Below, piece after piece: positions 17,703 through 27,899 of a DNA stretch of 64,000 nt (the first letter of the stretch is position 1; each line of letters starts with the position of its first letter). The stretch comes from Hydrogenophilus sp. GTDB taxonomy: Bacteria; Pseudomonadota; Gammaproteobacteria; Burkholderiales; Thiobacillaceae. The notes beneath the pieces were generated by a model. The model made no database searches and was not told the origin of the DNA. It saw nothing but the letters and a program-made list of their open reading frames with translations. The stretch is from assembly GCA_020725265.1 (NCBI GenBank), contig DYFK01000015.1:21078-85077 (forward strand). Direction: 5' to 3'. A program made the position numbers and the translations under genes.

Positions 17703-20700
17703 GTGCGCGGCGGCGGCATCGCCGGCTGGTGCATCCACCATCCGGTCAGCACGTTGATGCTGACCCTGACCGCCATCGTGCTCGGCCTGTTCGCGCTCAC
17801 GCGCCTGCCGGTCGATCTGCTGCCGCAACTGATCTACCCCGAGATCGGCGTGCGCATCATCGACCCGGCGGTGCCGGCCAACATCATGGAAGACCGGGTC
17901 ACCCGCCAGATCGAGGAACAGCTGGCGATCACCGAGGACGCGGTCGGCATCGAATCGACCACCTTCGAGGGCACCAGCGAAATCGAGCTGTACTTCGACT
18001 ACGGCAAGGACATCGACATCGCCCTGCGCGACGCCAGCACCCGGCTGGATCGGGCCAAGCGCATCCTGCCGACCACCATCGATCCGCCGATCATCTTCAA
18101 GCGCGATCCGTCGCAGATTCCGGTGATGGAGTTCGTGGTCAGCTCGGCGCTGCGCGACATGACCGAACTGCGCGGCTGGACCGACGACGTGTTCGCCAAG
18201 TTCTTCCTCAACCTGCCCGGCGTGGCGGCCGTGGAAGTCGGTGGCGGCGTGGTCCGCGAGATCCAGGTGCTGCCCGACCCACGCCGGCTGGCGGCGCTCG
18301 GCCTGACCCTGGACGACATCACCCAGGCCATCGAGCGCGGCAATCTCGACGCTCCGGCCGGCCGCCTGCGCATGGGCGAGCGCGAATACGCCAGCCGCAC
18401 CACCGGCCGGGTCGACAGCGTCGCCGCGCTCGGGGCTTTGCCGATCCGCCTGCCCGATGGTGGCACCCGGCCGTTGGCGGAGCTGGCCCAGGTGATCGAC
18501 GCCAGCGAGGACGAGCGCGTGCGCGTGCGCTACAACGGCACGCCGGGCGTGCGCGTGTCGGTGCAGAAACAGCCCAACGCCAACACCGTCGGTGTCGCCG
18601 ACGTGGTCGCCGCTCGCCTGGCGGAGCTGCGCGAACAGAACCTGATCGCCGAGGACATCCGCGTCGACGTGGTCTCCAACCAGGCCGTGTACGTGCGCCA
18701 GTCGCTCGACAACGCCTCGCTGGCGGCGCTCGCCGGCGCGGTGCTGGCGATGCTGGTGGTCTACGTGTTCCTGGGCAGCGTCCGTGGCACCCTGATCATC
18801 GGCAGCGCCATTCCCATCTCGATCATGATCACCTTCGTGATCATGGCGCTGGGCGGCCTGTCGCTGAACCTGATGACGCTGGGCGGCCTGGCGCTGGGCA
18901 TCGGCATGCTGGTCGACAACACCATCGTCATGCTGGAGAACATCGAACGTCACCAGCGCGAGGGCGAGCAGGGTCTGACCGCCGCCGAGCACGCCGCCGC
19001 CGAGGTCAACAGCCCGATCGTCGCCGCCACCAGCACCAACCTGGCCGCCGTGCTGCCGTTTCTGTTCATCAGCGGTCTGGTCGGCCTGCTGTTCCGCGAG
19101 CTGATCTTCACCATCAGCGCCGCCATCGTCGCCTCGCTGATGGTGGCGCTGACCCTGGTGCCGGCGCTCGCCGCGCGCGGCCGGCCGACGACACCGTCGC
19201 GGGTGACCCGGCTGGCGCATGGTTTCATCGCCGGCGCCCGGCGCCTTTACCTGCCGGTGCTGGCGGCTTCGCTGAAACGGCCATGGCTGTCGGTGCTGGT
19301 CGCGGTGTCGCTGCTGGGTGGTTTCGGCTGGCAGTTCCTGGCCAGCGCCGGCAAGCAGGAATTCCTGCCGACCATGGATGACGGCCGCGTACAGGTACAG
19401 ATCGTCACCGATTCCGGCGGCTCGCTCGACGAATTGGACGCCGCCGTGCGCCGGCTGGAACGCATCGCGCTGGATCAGGGCGACGTCGCCGGTTTGTCGG
19501 TGATCACCGGCGGCAGCATCTTCGGCCGCAGCCAGCGCGAGCGGCCGAACCGCGCCACGCTGAGCATCGAACTGGTACCGCTGGCCCAGCGCGGCCGTGG
19601 CATCGAAGCCTGGGTGGCCGATTTCTCCAAGGCGGTCAATCAGGCCGAGCTGGCCGGCGTCAAGGCGCGCGCGCGCGCGGCCGGCCTGCGCGGCGTGCGC
19701 GTGTCGCGCGCCGACGAGGACGTCAGCATCCGCGTGCGCGGCCCCGATCTCGACACCCTGGCCGCCATCGGCGACCGCCTGGTCGAACGTCTGCATGACC
19801 GTCCCGGCCTGCGCAATGCCCGCCATTCCGCCGAGGAACGCCGACTGGAGTTTTCGGTGCGGCCGGATCGCGCCCGCGCCGCCGAGCTGGGTGTCGACGT
19901 CGAACAGGTCGGCCGCGCGCTGCGCATCGCGCTCGACGGCGTCATCGTCGGCGATTTCATCGACGGCGACCGCGCCTACGACGTGCGCGTGCGCCTGCCC
20001 CAGGCCGGCATCGACAGCCCCGCCGCGCTGGCGGCGCTGCCGTTGTTCGGCGCCGGCGCCGGGCGCCCGGCGGTGCATCTGGGCGACGTCGCCGACATCG
20101 AGCTGGTGGTGGCGCAGACCGAAATCCGCCGCGAGAACCAGAGCCGCATCGTCGAGGTGAGCGCCGCGCTGACCGGCGACCGGCCGCTCGGCGAGGTACT
20201 GGGCGCGCTGCAAGCCGATCTGGAAAGTTTCGAGCTCCCGACCGGCTACTCGATCTATTACCGGGGCGCCTTCGACAGCCTGCGCGGCGGCAACCAGCTG
20301 GTCATGACACTGGCCGGGCTGGCGCTGTTCCTGGTGTTCGTGGTCATGGCCGTGCAGTACGAATCGCTGCGCAATCCGCTGGTGATCCTGCTCGGCGTGC
20401 CGTTCGCGTTGATCGGCGTGGCCGTCGGCCTGCTGGTCACCGGCCTGCCGATCTCGATGCCGGTCTGGCTGGGCGTCATCATGCTGATCGGCGTGGTCGT
20501 GAACAACGCCATCGTCCTGGTCGAATACATCGAACTCGCGCGCCGCCAGGGCGCCGTGCTGATCGATGCGGTGATGGAAGCCGCGCGCCTGCGCCTGCGA
20601 CCGATCATGATGACCACGCTGACCACCGTGGTTGGCATGTCGCCGCTCGCCCTCGGCCTTGGCGAAGGTTCGGAAATGCTGCGGCCGCTGGCGGTGTGCA

Positions 20701-20825
20701 TGGTGTTCGGCCTGCTGGTGTCGATGTTCGTGACGCTGCTGCTGATTCCCTCGATCTACCTGCTGGCGCAGTCCGGATCGGCGCGCGCGGCCCCGCAGCC
20801 GGTGACGGCCACGGATAATTTTTGA
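17703..20825 (+). CDS. RND multidrug efflux permease
   Basis: 1040 residues from a GTG, full length for the HAE-type RND family. It has an N-terminal helix, a large periplasmic porter region, a six-helix block with SLNLMTLGGLALGIGMLVDN, a second porter region and C-terminal helices. The motif RLRPIMMTTLTTVVGM precedes the last helices. The Asp in GMLVDNTIVMLENIE is part of the proton-relay helix. Together with the adaptor it forms a tripartite exporter. The substrate is not predictable; no local repressor gene is adjacent. Confidence 0.93.
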   Translation: MRGGGIAGWCIHHPVSTLMLTLTAIVLGLFALTRLPVDLLPQLIYPEIGVRIIDPAVPANIMEDRVTRQIEEQLAITEDAVGIESTTFEGTSEIELYFDYGKDIDIALRDASTRLDRAKRILPTTIDPPIIFKRDPSQIPVMEFVVSSALRDMTELRGWTDDVFAKFFLNLPGVAAVEVGGGVVREIQVLPDPRRLAALGLTLDDITQAIERGNLDAPAGRLRMGEREYASRTTGRVDSVAALGALPIRLPDGGTRPLAELAQVIDASEDERVRVRYNGTPGVRVSVQKQPNANTVGVADVVAARLAELREQNLIAEDIRVDVVSNQAVYVRQSLDNASLAALAGAVLAMLVVYVFLGSVRGTLIIGSAIPISIMITFVIMALGGLSLNLMTLGGLALGIGMLVDNTIVMLENIERHQREGEQGLTAAEHAAAEVNSPIVAATSTNLAAVLPFLFISGLVGLLFRELIFTISAAIVASLMVALTLVPALAARGRPTTPSRVTRLAHGFIAGARRLYLPVLAASLKRPWLSVLVAVSLLGGFGWQFLASAGKQEFLPTMDDGRVQVQIVTDSGGSLDELDAAVRRLERIALDQGDVAGLSVITGGSIFGRSQRERPNRATLSIELVPLAQRGRGIEAWVADFSKAVNQAELAGVKARARAAGLRGVRVSRADEDVSIRVRGPDLDTLAAIGDRLVERLHDRPGLRNARHSAEERRLEFSVRPDRARAAELGVDVEQVGRALRIALDGVIVGDFIDGDRAYDVRVRLPQAGIDSPAALAALPLFGAGAGRPAVHLGDVADIELVVAQTEIRRENQSRIVEVSAALTGDRPLGEVLGALQADLESFELPTGYSIYYRGAFDSLRGGNQLVMTLAGLALFLVFVVMAVQYESLRNPLVILLGVPFALIGVAVGLLVTGLPISMPVWLGVIMLIGVVVNNAIVLVEYIELARRQGAVLIDAVMEAARLRLRPIMMTTLTTVVGMSPLALGLGEGSEMLRPLAVCMVFGLLVSMFVTLLLIPSIYLLAQSGSARAAPQPVTATDNF

Positions 20826-20864
20826 TATGCCATGATCGGCGTCACTTTCTGCGCGTAAATTGAC

Positions 20865-20891
20865 TAAAGTTCGCCAAGACCTGGCCGTAAT
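20865..20891 (+). promoter_or_regulatory. sigma-28 (FliA)-type flagellar promoter
   Basis: TAAAGTTC (20865-20872), an 11-nt spacer and GCCGTAAT (20884-20891) match the FliA consensus TAAAGTTT-N11-GCCGATAA in seven of eight and five of eight positions, with the exact spacing. It lies 60 nt upstream of the chemoreceptor start, as expected for a class III flagellar gene. Confidence 0.7.
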
Positions 20892-20951
20892 CCGCAGCTA
20901 TTGACGAGTAGTCAACAATGTTGACGAATCCTAAGCAGACGGAGTGAAAGC

Positions 20952-23066
20952 ATGCGCGATACCGGACCGGTGACTCAGCAGGAGTTCGTTCTGCGCGACG
21001 GCATGGCGATCATTTCCAGGACCGACGCGAAAGGCCGCATCACCCAGGTCAACGACGATTTCATCGAAGCCAGCGGCTACGGCGAGGCGGAGCTGCTCGG
21101 CAAGCCACACAACATCCTGCGCCATCCGGACATGCCGGCGGTGGCCTTCCGCGATCTTTGGGACACCATCAAGTCGGGCAAACCCTGGTCCGGGCTGGTC
21201 AAGAACCGGCGCAAGGACGGCTCTCATTACTGGGTGCGGGCGAGCGTGACGCCACTGGCCGACGGTGGCTACATGTCGGTGCGCCAGAAGCCGGACCCGG
21301 CCGATGTCGCCGCCGCCGAGGCGCTGTACCGCGACATCCGCGAAGGCCGCGCGAAGGTGGCGTTGGCCGGCGGCCGGGTGATCACCAACCGTCTGCTCTG
21401 GCGCCTGACGGAATCGGTGCGCCGGCTCAGCCTGTCGCGGCGCATGTGGAGCCTGGCCATGATCGCGCTGGCGCTGATGTTGGTGCTGGGCGTCAACGGC
21501 GTGCTGCTGGTGCGCCAGGACATGGCCAGCCTCAAATCGGTGCATGAACTGCGCGCGCTGCCGCTCAACGATCTCGCCGAAATCCAGAAGCTGCTGTACG
21601 AGAACGTCAACGAAGTGCTGCGCGGCTATCAGCACGATCCGGCTTCCAGTCAGGCCCACCTGCACGCGCATCCGGCCAGCCTGCATACCGATGCGATCGC
21701 GCGCAACCGCGAACGCATCGACGAAATCTGGAACCGCTACATGGGCCGCGACATGGAGCCGGATGAAGCCGCGCTGGCCGCGAGCTTCACGGAAACGCGC
21801 AAGGATTACGTCGGCAACTATCTGAACCCGGCCGCGCGCGAGATCGCCGAAGGCCGTTTCGACCATGCCGTGCTGTCCGCCTTCCTGAAGAACGACCAGG
21901 GCGTCGGCGCCGAGGCGCGCAAGCTGCTGGCCGGCCTGATGGCCTATCAGGCCGAGGCCGCCAATCACGAATACCAGGCCGCCGTGGCCCGCTACCAATT
22001 CGCGTTGTGGAGCTCGATCGGCATGATCGTGGTCGGTGGTCTCGGTTTCCTGTTCCTGGCCTGGCTACTCATTCGCGCCGTCATCACGCCGGTACGCGCC
22101 GCCAGCCGCGCCGCCCAGGCCATCGCCCAGGGCGATCTGCGCCACCCGTTGCCGGCCGCCGGCCACGACGAGATCGGCGATCTGTTCGTGCAACTCACAC
22201 GCATGCGCGACAGCCTGTTCGAGATCGCCTATACCGTGCGCCACGATGCCGGCATTCTTCAGGAAGCCGCTCAGGAACTGGACGACAGCGCGCGTGGCGC
22301 CTCGGAAATGGCGGAAACGCAATCGGAACTGTCGGCTCGGATGGCGGCGGCTGTGGAGGAATTGTCGGTCTCGGTCGATCAGGTCGCCGAGCATGCCCAC
22401 GATGCCCATGGCGTCACCGAGGAATCCGGCCGCGCTTCGCGCGATGGCGCCACCGTGATCCTGTCGGCGGTCGAGGAAATGGGCCGCATCACCACCACCG
22501 TCGACGCCTCGGCCACGGCCATCCATGCCGTCGAATCGCTGTCCGGTGAAATCGCCGACATCGTCACCGTGATCAAGGAAATCGCCGACCAGACCAATTT
22601 GCTGGCGCTCAACGCCGCCATCGAGGCGGCGCGCGCCGGCGAACAGGGCCGGGGCTTCGCCGTGGTCGCCGACGAAGTGCGCAAGCTGGCCGAGCGCACC
22701 GCCAGTTCGACCCAGCGGATCACGGAAATGATCGGCCGCGTCCAGTCCGGCGCCAGCGATGCCGTCGAGCGGATGCGGACCAGCGTCAGTCAGGTCGAGA
22801 ACGGCACCCGCGTCGCCCAGGAGGCCGGGCGGAGCATTTCCGGCATTCAGGCCGGCGCCGATCAGGTGCTGCGCTCGGTCGAGGACATCTCGCACGCGCT
22901 CAAGGAGCAGGGCATCGCGGCGCAGGAGATTGCCCGGGGTGTCGAAAACATCGCCATGGTCAGCGAGCGTTCACGCGCCACCGCCCAGCGCACCGCCGAG
23001 GCGGCCGGCCACCTCAAGCAGTTGGCGCGGCGTCTGGAACAGGACGCGGGTCGCTTTCAGGTCTGA
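20952..23066 (+). CDS. PAS-containing methyl-accepting chemotaxis protein (Aer-like)
   Basis: 704 residues with GGAG seven nt before the ATG. An N-terminal PAS domain ([29 protein letters not shown]) is typical of Aer-type redox sensors. Two transmembrane helices ([38 protein letters not shown]) flank a region of about 170 residues, followed by a HAMP segment and the signalling hairpin near residue 545 ([20 protein letters not shown], then [17 protein letters not shown]). The receptor relays to CheA/CheW, not seen here. A sigma-28-type promoter precedes it. The 3' end overlaps convergent tcdA by 53 nt. Confidence 0.93.
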   Translation: MRDTGPVTQQEFVLRDGMAIISRTDAKGRITQVNDDFIEASGYGEAELLGKPHNILRHPDMPAVAFRDLWDTIKSGKPWSGLVKNRRKDGSHYWVRASVTPLADGGYMSVRQKPDPADVAAAEALYRDIREGRAKVALAGGRVITNRLLWRLTESVRRLSLSRRMWSLAMIALALMLVLGVNGVLLVRQDMASLKSVHELRALPLNDLAEIQKLLYENVNEVLRGYQHDPASSQAHLHAHPASLHTDAIARNRERIDEIWNRYMGRDMEPDEAALAASFTETRKDYVGNYLNPAAREIAEGRFDHAVLSAFLKNDQGVGAEARKLLAGLMAYQAEAANHEYQAAVARYQFALWSSIGMIVVGGLGFLFLAWLLIRAVITPVRAASRAAQAIAQGDLRHPLPAAGHDEIGDLFVQLTRMRDSLFEIAYTVRHDAGILQEAAQELDDSARGASEMAETQSELSARMAAAVEELSVSVDQVAEHAHDAHGVTEESGRASRDGATVILSAVEEMGRITTTVDASATAIHAVESLSGEIADIVTVIKEIADQTNLLALNAAIEAARAGEQGRGFAVVADEVRKLAERTASSTQRITEMIGRVQSGASDAVERMRTSVSQVENGTRVAQEAGRSISGIQAGADQVLRSVEDISHALKEQGIAAQEIARGVENIAMVSERSRATAQRTAEAAGHLKQLARRLEQDAGRFQV

Positions 23067-23790
23067 ACAGCAGCTCCCGCGTCACCGCGCCGGCCAGCAT
23101 CAGGCCGAACAGCGGCGGCAGGTAGGCGATGGTGCCGTTGACCGCGCGGGCGCGGCCGTGCGTGACCGCTTCCGGCGGGCGTGGTGGCCGGCCCGGTTCG
23201 TCGCTCCACACGCACAGCACGCCGTCTTCCACGCCCTGACGCTTGAGCCGCTTGCGCACCAGACGGGCGAGCGGGTCGACCTGGGTGCGCGCGATGTCGG
23301 TCACCCGCGCGCGCGTCGGGTCCAGCTTGTTGCCGGCGCCCATGCTGGCGGCGACCGCCAGGCCGCGCCGGCGCGCGGCGACGATCAGCGCCACCTTGCA
23401 GTTGAGCGAATCGATGCAGTCGATGACGTAATCGGCGTCGGCCGGCAGCAGTTCGGGGATGTTGTCTGGCGTCAGGAATTCGGTCAGCACGTTCAGACGG
23501 CAATCCGGATTGATGTCGCGGATGCGTTCGGCCATGACTTCGGCCTTCAGGCGGCCGACCGTGGAATCCAGCGCCGGCAACTGGCGGTTGATGTTGGAAG
23601 TGGCGACCACGTCCATGTCGACCAGGGTCAGCCGGCCGATGCCGGCGCGCGCCAGCGCCTCCGCGCACCAGGAGCCGACGCCGCCGAGGCCGGCGACGAA
23701 AACGTGGCTGGCCGCCAGGCGCGCCAGGCCATCGGCGCCGATCAGGATTTCCGCGCGTTCGAAGCGCGCCGGCACGGCGGCCGCGCTCAT
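23014..23790 (-). CDS. tcdA: tRNA threonylcarbamoyladenosine dehydratase
   Basis: 258 residues of the E1-like ThiF superfamily. [20 protein letters not shown] is the nucleotide-binding site, followed by [15 protein letters not shown] and [16 protein letters not shown]. This matches TcdA (CsdL), which makes the cyclic form of t6A at tRNA position 37. The ATG overlaps the stop of ubiA (ATGA), placing it last in the ridA-recG-ubiC-ubiA-tcdA run. Confidence 0.9.
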   Translation of the reverse strand: MSAAAVPARFERAEILIGADGLARLAASHVFVAGLGGVGSWCAEALARAGIGRLTLVDMDVVATSNINRQLPALDSTVGRLKAEVMAERIRDINPDCRLNVLTEFLTPDNIPELLPADADYVIDCIDSLNCKVALIVAARRRGLAVAASMGAGNKLDPTRARVTDIARTQVDPLARLVRKRLKRQGVEDGVLCVWSDEPGRPPRPPEAVTHGRARAVNGTIAYLPPLFGLMLAGAVTRELLFRPESDPRPVPDAAPTA

Positions 23791-24650
23791 TTCCAGAAAC
23801 TGGCCACCAGGCCGGCGAACACCGCCGCGCCGAACCAGTTGTTGTGGCGGAAGGCGCGGAAACAGCGGGCCGGATCGCGCGTCCGGATCAGCGTGTAGTG
23901 GTAGGCCGCGATGCCGGCGGCGACGCCCAGGCCGACGTAGTACGGCCAGGGCAGGAACACCATGCGGCCGGCCCAGGCGAGCAGCCCGAGCGCGATGGCG
24001 TAACAGGCCATGACGGCGGCGACGTCATGGCGGCCGAAAGTGATGGCCGAGGTCTTGATGCCGATCTTGAGATCGTCGGCGCGGTCGACCATGGCGTACT
24101 CGGTGTCGTAGGCGATCGCCCAGAACACGTTGGCGGCCATCAGCGCCCACGCCACCGGCGGCACCGAATCCAGATGGGCGGCGAAGCTCATGGGAATGCC
24201 GAAGCCGAAGGCGATGCCCAGATACGCCTGCGGAATCGCCAGGAAGCGCTTGGTGTACGGATAGGTCGCGGCCAGGAAGGCGGCCGCCACCGACAACTGG
24301 ATCAGCAGCGGGTTCCGCAACGGCAGGATCAGCAGGAAGGCCATCAGCGCCAGCGCGGCGGCCAGGATCAGCGCCTCGCGGCCGCTGACCCGGCCGGCCG
24401 CCAGCGGGCGGTCGCGGGTGCGTTCGACGTGCGGGTCGAAATCGCGGTCGGCGTAGTCGTTGATCACGCAGCCGGCCGAGCGCATCAGGATCACGCCCAG
24501 CGCGAACACCCACAGCACCATGAAATCCGGTTTGCCCAGGCTCGACAGCCACAACCCCCACAGGGTCGGCCAGGCCAGCAGCAGGATGCCGATCGGCTTG
24601 TCCAGCCGCATCAGCTTTTCGTATTCGTTCAGACGTTCACGCAGGGTCAT
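23787..24650 (-). CDS. ubiA: 4-hydroxybenzoate octaprenyltransferase
   Basis: 287 residues from the ATG at 24650. The first Asp-rich motif, NDYADRDFD, is at residues 64-72 and is followed by [11 protein letters not shown]; the second, [19 protein letters not shown], follows in the middle. Eight or so membrane helices are visible. It prenylates 4-hydroxybenzoate in ubiquinone synthesis. ATGA overlaps on both sides (ubiC before, tcdA after) indicate one operon, and ubiC supplies its substrate. Confidence 0.95.
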   Translation of the reverse strand: MTLRERLNEYEKLMRLDKPIGILLLAWPTLWGLWLSSLGKPDFMVLWVFALGVILMRSAGCVINDYADRDFDPHVERTRDRPLAAGRVSGREALILAAALALMAFLLILPLRNPLLIQLSVAAAFLAATYPYTKRFLAIPQAYLGIAFGFGIPMSFAAHLDSVPPVAWALMAANVFWAIAYDTEYAMVDRADDLKIGIKTSAITFGRHDVAAVMACYAIALGLLAWAGRMVFLPWPYYVGLGVAAGIAAYHYTLIRTRDPARCFRAFRHNNWFGAAVFAGLVASFWK

Positions 24651-25174
24651 GACAGATTCAGCACTTCCGGCAAAAAGACTTCGGTGACCAGGATCGGCCG
24701 TCCGGCCAGCTTGAACAGCGAGCGGCGCGCCCACAACACCGTCGGCACGGCGCCGCCGAGCGCGCGCGCGGCACGCTGGTGGAGTGGATGGCGGCGATCG
24801 AGCCGGCGGCATTCCAGCGGCTCCCGCGCGATCCGGGGATTGGCGAACAACGCCGCGCCGAGCGGCCGCTGGCCAAGCCCGGCCAGCGCCACCCAGGGAC
24901 CGCGCAGGCCGGCCAGCGGGATCACGCTGTGCGCGAACACCAGCGGCCGGTCACCGTCGAGCAGCAACACTTCCCGGATCAGCGCGCGCCGCTTGGCGCG
25001 CAGGCCCAGACGGCCGCGTTCATCCTCGGTCGGCAGGCCGTGGCCCTGACGCAGGCAAGATACCCGGAACGCCGGGCAGGCCCGTTGCAGGCGCCGGGTC
25101 AGCGAGCCGGGATCGGTCAGCCAGCTCCGCCAGGCACCGGTGTGCCAGGCGGCGTCTTGCCATGCGGTTGCCAT
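24647..25174 (-). CDS. ubiC: chorismate pyruvate-lyase
   Basis: 175 residues, the usual UbiC size. [16 protein letters not shown], the segment [18 protein letters not shown] and [17 protein letters not shown] match the family. It releases 4-hydroxybenzoate from chorismate, the first committed ubiquinone step. It overlaps ubiA by ATGA. An 88-nt gap separates it from recG upstream; this contains a possible -10 element. Confidence 0.92.
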   Translation of the reverse strand: MATAWQDAAWHTGAWRSWLTDPGSLTRRLQRACPAFRVSCLRQGHGLPTEDERGRLGLRAKRRALIREVLLLDGDRPLVFAHSVIPLAGLRGPWVALAGLGQRPLGAALFANPRIAREPLECRRLDRRHPLHQRAARALGGAVPTVLWARRSLFKLAGRPILVTEVFLPEVLNLS

Positions 25175-25209
25175 GAAATCCGGTTGCTCGGGGGGATGGA
25201 AAACCCTGG

Positions 25210-25215
25210 ATTATC
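25210..25215 (-). promoter_or_regulatory. possible -10 box for ubiC
   Basis: On the minus strand GATAAT stands 36 nt upstream of the ubiC ATG in the recG-ubiC gap. A clear -35 box at 17 nt is lacking, so this is only a weak promoter candidate. Confidence 0.25.
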
Positions 25216-25262
25216 CTGAATTCCGGCGGTGTCGACAGCGGCCGCCGACCATCGGCGCGGAC

Positions 25263-27317
25263 TCAGGCGCGCAGGTAATCGAAGCCGCGCGGCAGCCAGC
25301 GCGCCAGATGGCGTTCGACGGCGCCGGCATCGTCGGCGAGCAGGGTGCCGGCGACGTCGCGCGCCTGTTCGAGCAGATCGGTATCGGTCTCCGGATCGGC
25401 GAAGCGCAGGATGCGCTGGCCGGACTGGCGCGCGCCCAGGAACTCGCCGGGGCCGCGCAGGCGCAGATCCTCGCGGGCGATGACGAAGCCGTCGGCATGG
25501 TCGCGGATCACCCGCAGGCGCTGGCGCGCGGTTTCCGACAGCGGCTCCTCGTAGAGCAGCACGCAGGCCGATTCGCGCGCGCCGCGGCCGACCCGCCCGC
25601 GCAACTGGTGCAACTGGGCGAGGCCATAGCGTTCCGCATGCTCGATGACCATGAGCGCGGCATTGGGCACGTCGACGCCGACCTCGATCACCGTGGTCGC
25701 CACCAGCAGATGCAGCGCGCCGGCCTTGAACGCCGCCATCACCGCCGCCTTCTCGTCCGCTTTCATGCGTCCGTGCACCAGGCCGATGGCCAGTTCCGGC
25801 AGGCGGGCGACCAGTTCGGCGTGGCTGTCCTCGGCCGCGCGCAATTGCAGCTTTTCCGATTCCTCCACCAGCGGGCACACCCAGTAGGCCTGGGCGCCGG
25901 TCCGGCAATAATCGCGCAGGCGGCCGATGACCTCGTCGCGGCGGCGCGCGGAAACCAGCTTGGTGACCACCGGCGTGCGCCCCGGCGGCAGCTCGTCGAT
26001 CACGGAAACGTCGAGGTCGGCGTAGTAGCTCATCGCCAGCGTGCGCGGAATCGGCGTCGCCGACATCATCAGCAGATGCGGGGTGGCGCCCTTGCCATCG
26101 GCGCCCTTGTCGCGCAGCGCCAGGCGCTGGCCGACGCCGAAGCGGTGCTGCTCGTCGACCACCGCCAGCGCCAGATCGCGGAAACCGACACCGGCCTGGA
26201 ACAGCGCGTGGGTGCCCACCGCCACCGGCGCGGCGCCGCTTTCGATGTCGGCCAGCGCCTGCTTCTTGGCCTTGCCCTTGAGCGCGGCCGCCAGCCAGAC
26301 CACCGCGATGCCGAGCGGCGCCAGCCATTCCGCGAACTTCAGGTAAAGCTGCTCGGCCAGGATTTCCGTGGGCGCCATCACCGCCACCTGGCGGCCGGCG
26401 GCCAGCGCCGGCAGCACCGCCAGCGCCGCCACCAGCGTCTTGCCGCTGCCGACGTCGCCCTGCAACAGCCGGTTCATCGGCCGCGCGCCGGCCAGATCGG
26501 CATGGATTTCCGCCAGCGCGCGCCGTTGCGCGCCGGTCAGGCCGAACGGCAGCCCGGCCAGCAGACGCGCGCCCAGGCCGCCATCGCCGGCCAGGACCGG
26601 CGCGGTCAGCGTCTGGCGCCGACGCGCCGCCAGACGCAGGGAAAGCTGCTGGGCCAGCAGCTCGTCGAACTTGATCCGCCGCCAGGCCGGCGCCGCGCGC
26701 GTCTCCAGCGCCGCCAGATCGGCATCCGGCGGCGGATGGTGCAGGGCCGTCAGCGCCTCGGCGAACGTCGGCAGGCCGAGCCGGCCGGGCAGGCCATCGG
26801 ACAACGAGTCGGACGACGAATCAGATAACGAATCGGCCAGATCGGCCGTCGCCAGTGCCGCCGCCACCGCCTTGCGCACGGTGTTTTGCGACAACCCCGC
26901 CACGCTCGGATACACCGGCGTCAGCGTCTCCGGCAGCGGCGTGTCCTCGCGCACCAGCCGGCATTGCGGATGCACCATCTCCGCGCCGAAGAAACCCGGC
27001 CGGATTTCACCGTACAGGCGCACGCGCGCGCCCGGCCGCAACTGCGCGACCTGGCTCGGATAAAAATGCAGCAGACGGAAAAACAGCCGCGCGGAGCCGT
27101 CGCCGGTTTCCTCGATCTCCACCACAAGTTGCCGGCGCGGCCCCGGCCGGACCTCGGCATGGACCACGCGGCCCTCGACCTGGACGGTCTCGCCCAGGCG
27201 GGCATCGCGTAGCGGCGTCAGCCGGGTCTCATCCTGATAGCGCAGCGGCAGGTGCAGGATCAGATCGCCGGCGGCGGCGTGGCCCAGCTTGCGCGCGACC
27301 TCATCGGCATCGGCCAT
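25263..27317 (-). CDS. recG: ATP-dependent DNA helicase RecG
   Basis: 684 residues, the normal RecG length. The N-terminal wedge/OB region (GDLILHLPLRYQDETRLTPL) is followed by Walker A in LLQGDVGSGKTLVAALA, the DEQH box in AVVDEQHRFGVGQRLAL, the helicase motif MSATPIPRTLAMSYYADLD and QLRGRVGRGARES. RecG reverses stalled forks and processes branched DNA. It starts 16 nt after ridA. Oddity: a short Ser/Asp-rich insertion (near residues 160-175) encoded by a threefold 12-nt repeat. Confidence 0.95.
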   Translation of the reverse strand: MADADEVARKLGHAAAGDLILHLPLRYQDETRLTPLRDARLGETVQVEGRVVHAEVRPGPRRQLVVEIEETGDGSARLFFRLLHFYPSQVAQLRPGARVRLYGEIRPGFFGAEMVHPQCRLVREDTPLPETLTPVYPSVAGLSQNTVRKAVAAALATADLADSLSDSSSDSLSDGLPGRLGLPTFAEALTALHHPPPDADLAALETRAAPAWRRIKFDELLAQQLSLRLAARRRQTLTAPVLAGDGGLGARLLAGLPFGLTGAQRRALAEIHADLAGARPMNRLLQGDVGSGKTLVAALAVLPALAAGRQVAVMAPTEILAEQLYLKFAEWLAPLGIAVVWLAAALKGKAKKQALADIESGAAPVAVGTHALFQAGVGFRDLALAVVDEQHRFGVGQRLALRDKGADGKGATPHLLMMSATPIPRTLAMSYYADLDVSVIDELPPGRTPVVTKLVSARRRDEVIGRLRDYCRTGAQAYWVCPLVEESEKLQLRAAEDSHAELVARLPELAIGLVHGRMKADEKAAVMAAFKAGALHLLVATTVIEVGVDVPNAALMVIEHAERYGLAQLHQLRGRVGRGARESACVLLYEEPLSETARQRLRVIRDHADGFVIAREDLRLRGPGEFLGARQSGQRILRFADPETDTDLLEQARDVAGTLLADDAGAVERHLARWLPRGFDYLRA
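26800..26835. repeat. three tandem 12-nt units inside recG
   Basis: GACAACGAGTCG, GACGACGAATCA and GATAACGAATCG follow each other in frame. On the coding strand they encode the alternating DSLSDSSSDSLS stretch, so the number of units can change without a frameshift. Confidence 0.75.
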
Positions 27318-27333
27318 GCCCGCGCGGCGCGGC

Positions 27334-27714
27334 TCAGGCCAGCACCATCACGGCATCCGCCTCCACCAGCGCCGCGCGCGGCAGCGACGCCACGCCAACA
27401 GCCGCGCGGGCCGGGTAGGGCTGGCTGAAATACTGGGCCATGATCTCGTTGACCTTGGCGAAATTGCCCAGATCGGTCAGGAACACGTTGAGCTTGACCA
27501 CATCCGCCAGACCGCCGCCGGCGGCCCTGGCCACCGCCTCCAGATTGCGGAACACCTGATGAATCTGCGCCTCGATGCCGTCCACCAGATTCATGCTGGC
27601 CGGGTCCAGCCCGATCTGGCCGGACAGATACACGGTATCGCCGACCCGCACGGCCTGCGAATAAGTACCGATGGCCTGCGGCGCCTCGGCGGTGGCGATG
27701 ATGGTTCTGGACAT
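27334..27714 (-). CDS. ridA: RidA-family reactive enamine/imine deaminase
   Basis: 126 residues from the ATG at 27714. The family signature appears in [47 protein letters not shown] and [19 protein letters not shown], including the active-site Arg. RidA hydrolyses 2-aminoacrylate and similar intermediates in the cytoplasm as a trimer. It is the first gene of the ridA-recG-ubiC-ubiA-tcdA run and starts 97 nt from the divergent tRNA gene. Confidence 0.93.
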   Translation of the reverse strand: MSRTIIATAEAPQAIGTYSQAVRVGDTVYLSGQIGLDPASMNLVDGIEAQIHQVFRNLEAVARAAGGGLADVVKLNVFLTDLGNFAKVNEIMAQYFSQPYPARAAVGVASLPRAALVEADAVMVLA

Positions 27715-27771
27715 GAACGGACTCCGGAATGGTTGCGGGAAAACGCCGCGAAGCCTACAACAATGCCCGGC

Positions 27772-27800
27772 TTCGGCCCAAGCCACCGGGCGGTTACAAT
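27772..27800 (+). promoter_or_regulatory. probable promoter of tRNA-Ser
   Basis: TACAAT (27795-27800) is a good -10 box, 17 nt after the weaker -35-like TTCGGC (27772-27777), and ends 11 nt before the mature tRNA 5' end. Confidence 0.4.
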
Positions 27801-27811
27801 CCGCCCCCACC

Positions 27812-27899
27812 GGAAGCGTGGCCGAGCGGTTTAAGGCACCGGTCTTGAAAACCGGCGATGGGCAACCATCCGTGAGTTCGAATCTCACCGCTTCCGCCA
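27812..27899 (+). tRNA. tRNA-Ser, anticodon UGA
   Basis: An 88-nt tRNA with acceptor arms GGAAGCG and CGCTTCC, a discriminator G and encoded CCA at 27897-27899. The anticodon stem CCGGT/ACCGG closes the loop CTTGAAA, so the anticodon is TGA (reads UCA). The long variable arm (GATGGGCAACCATC) is typical of a class II serine tRNA, and GTTCGAATC forms the T loop. Confidence 0.97.

Noticed and set aside
17430..20213. A 927-residue open frame antisense to the RND pump
   Set aside because: High-GC third-position bias makes long antisense frames; its sequence is low-complexity His/Gln/Asp/Gly-rich and the sense frame is a clear RND permease.
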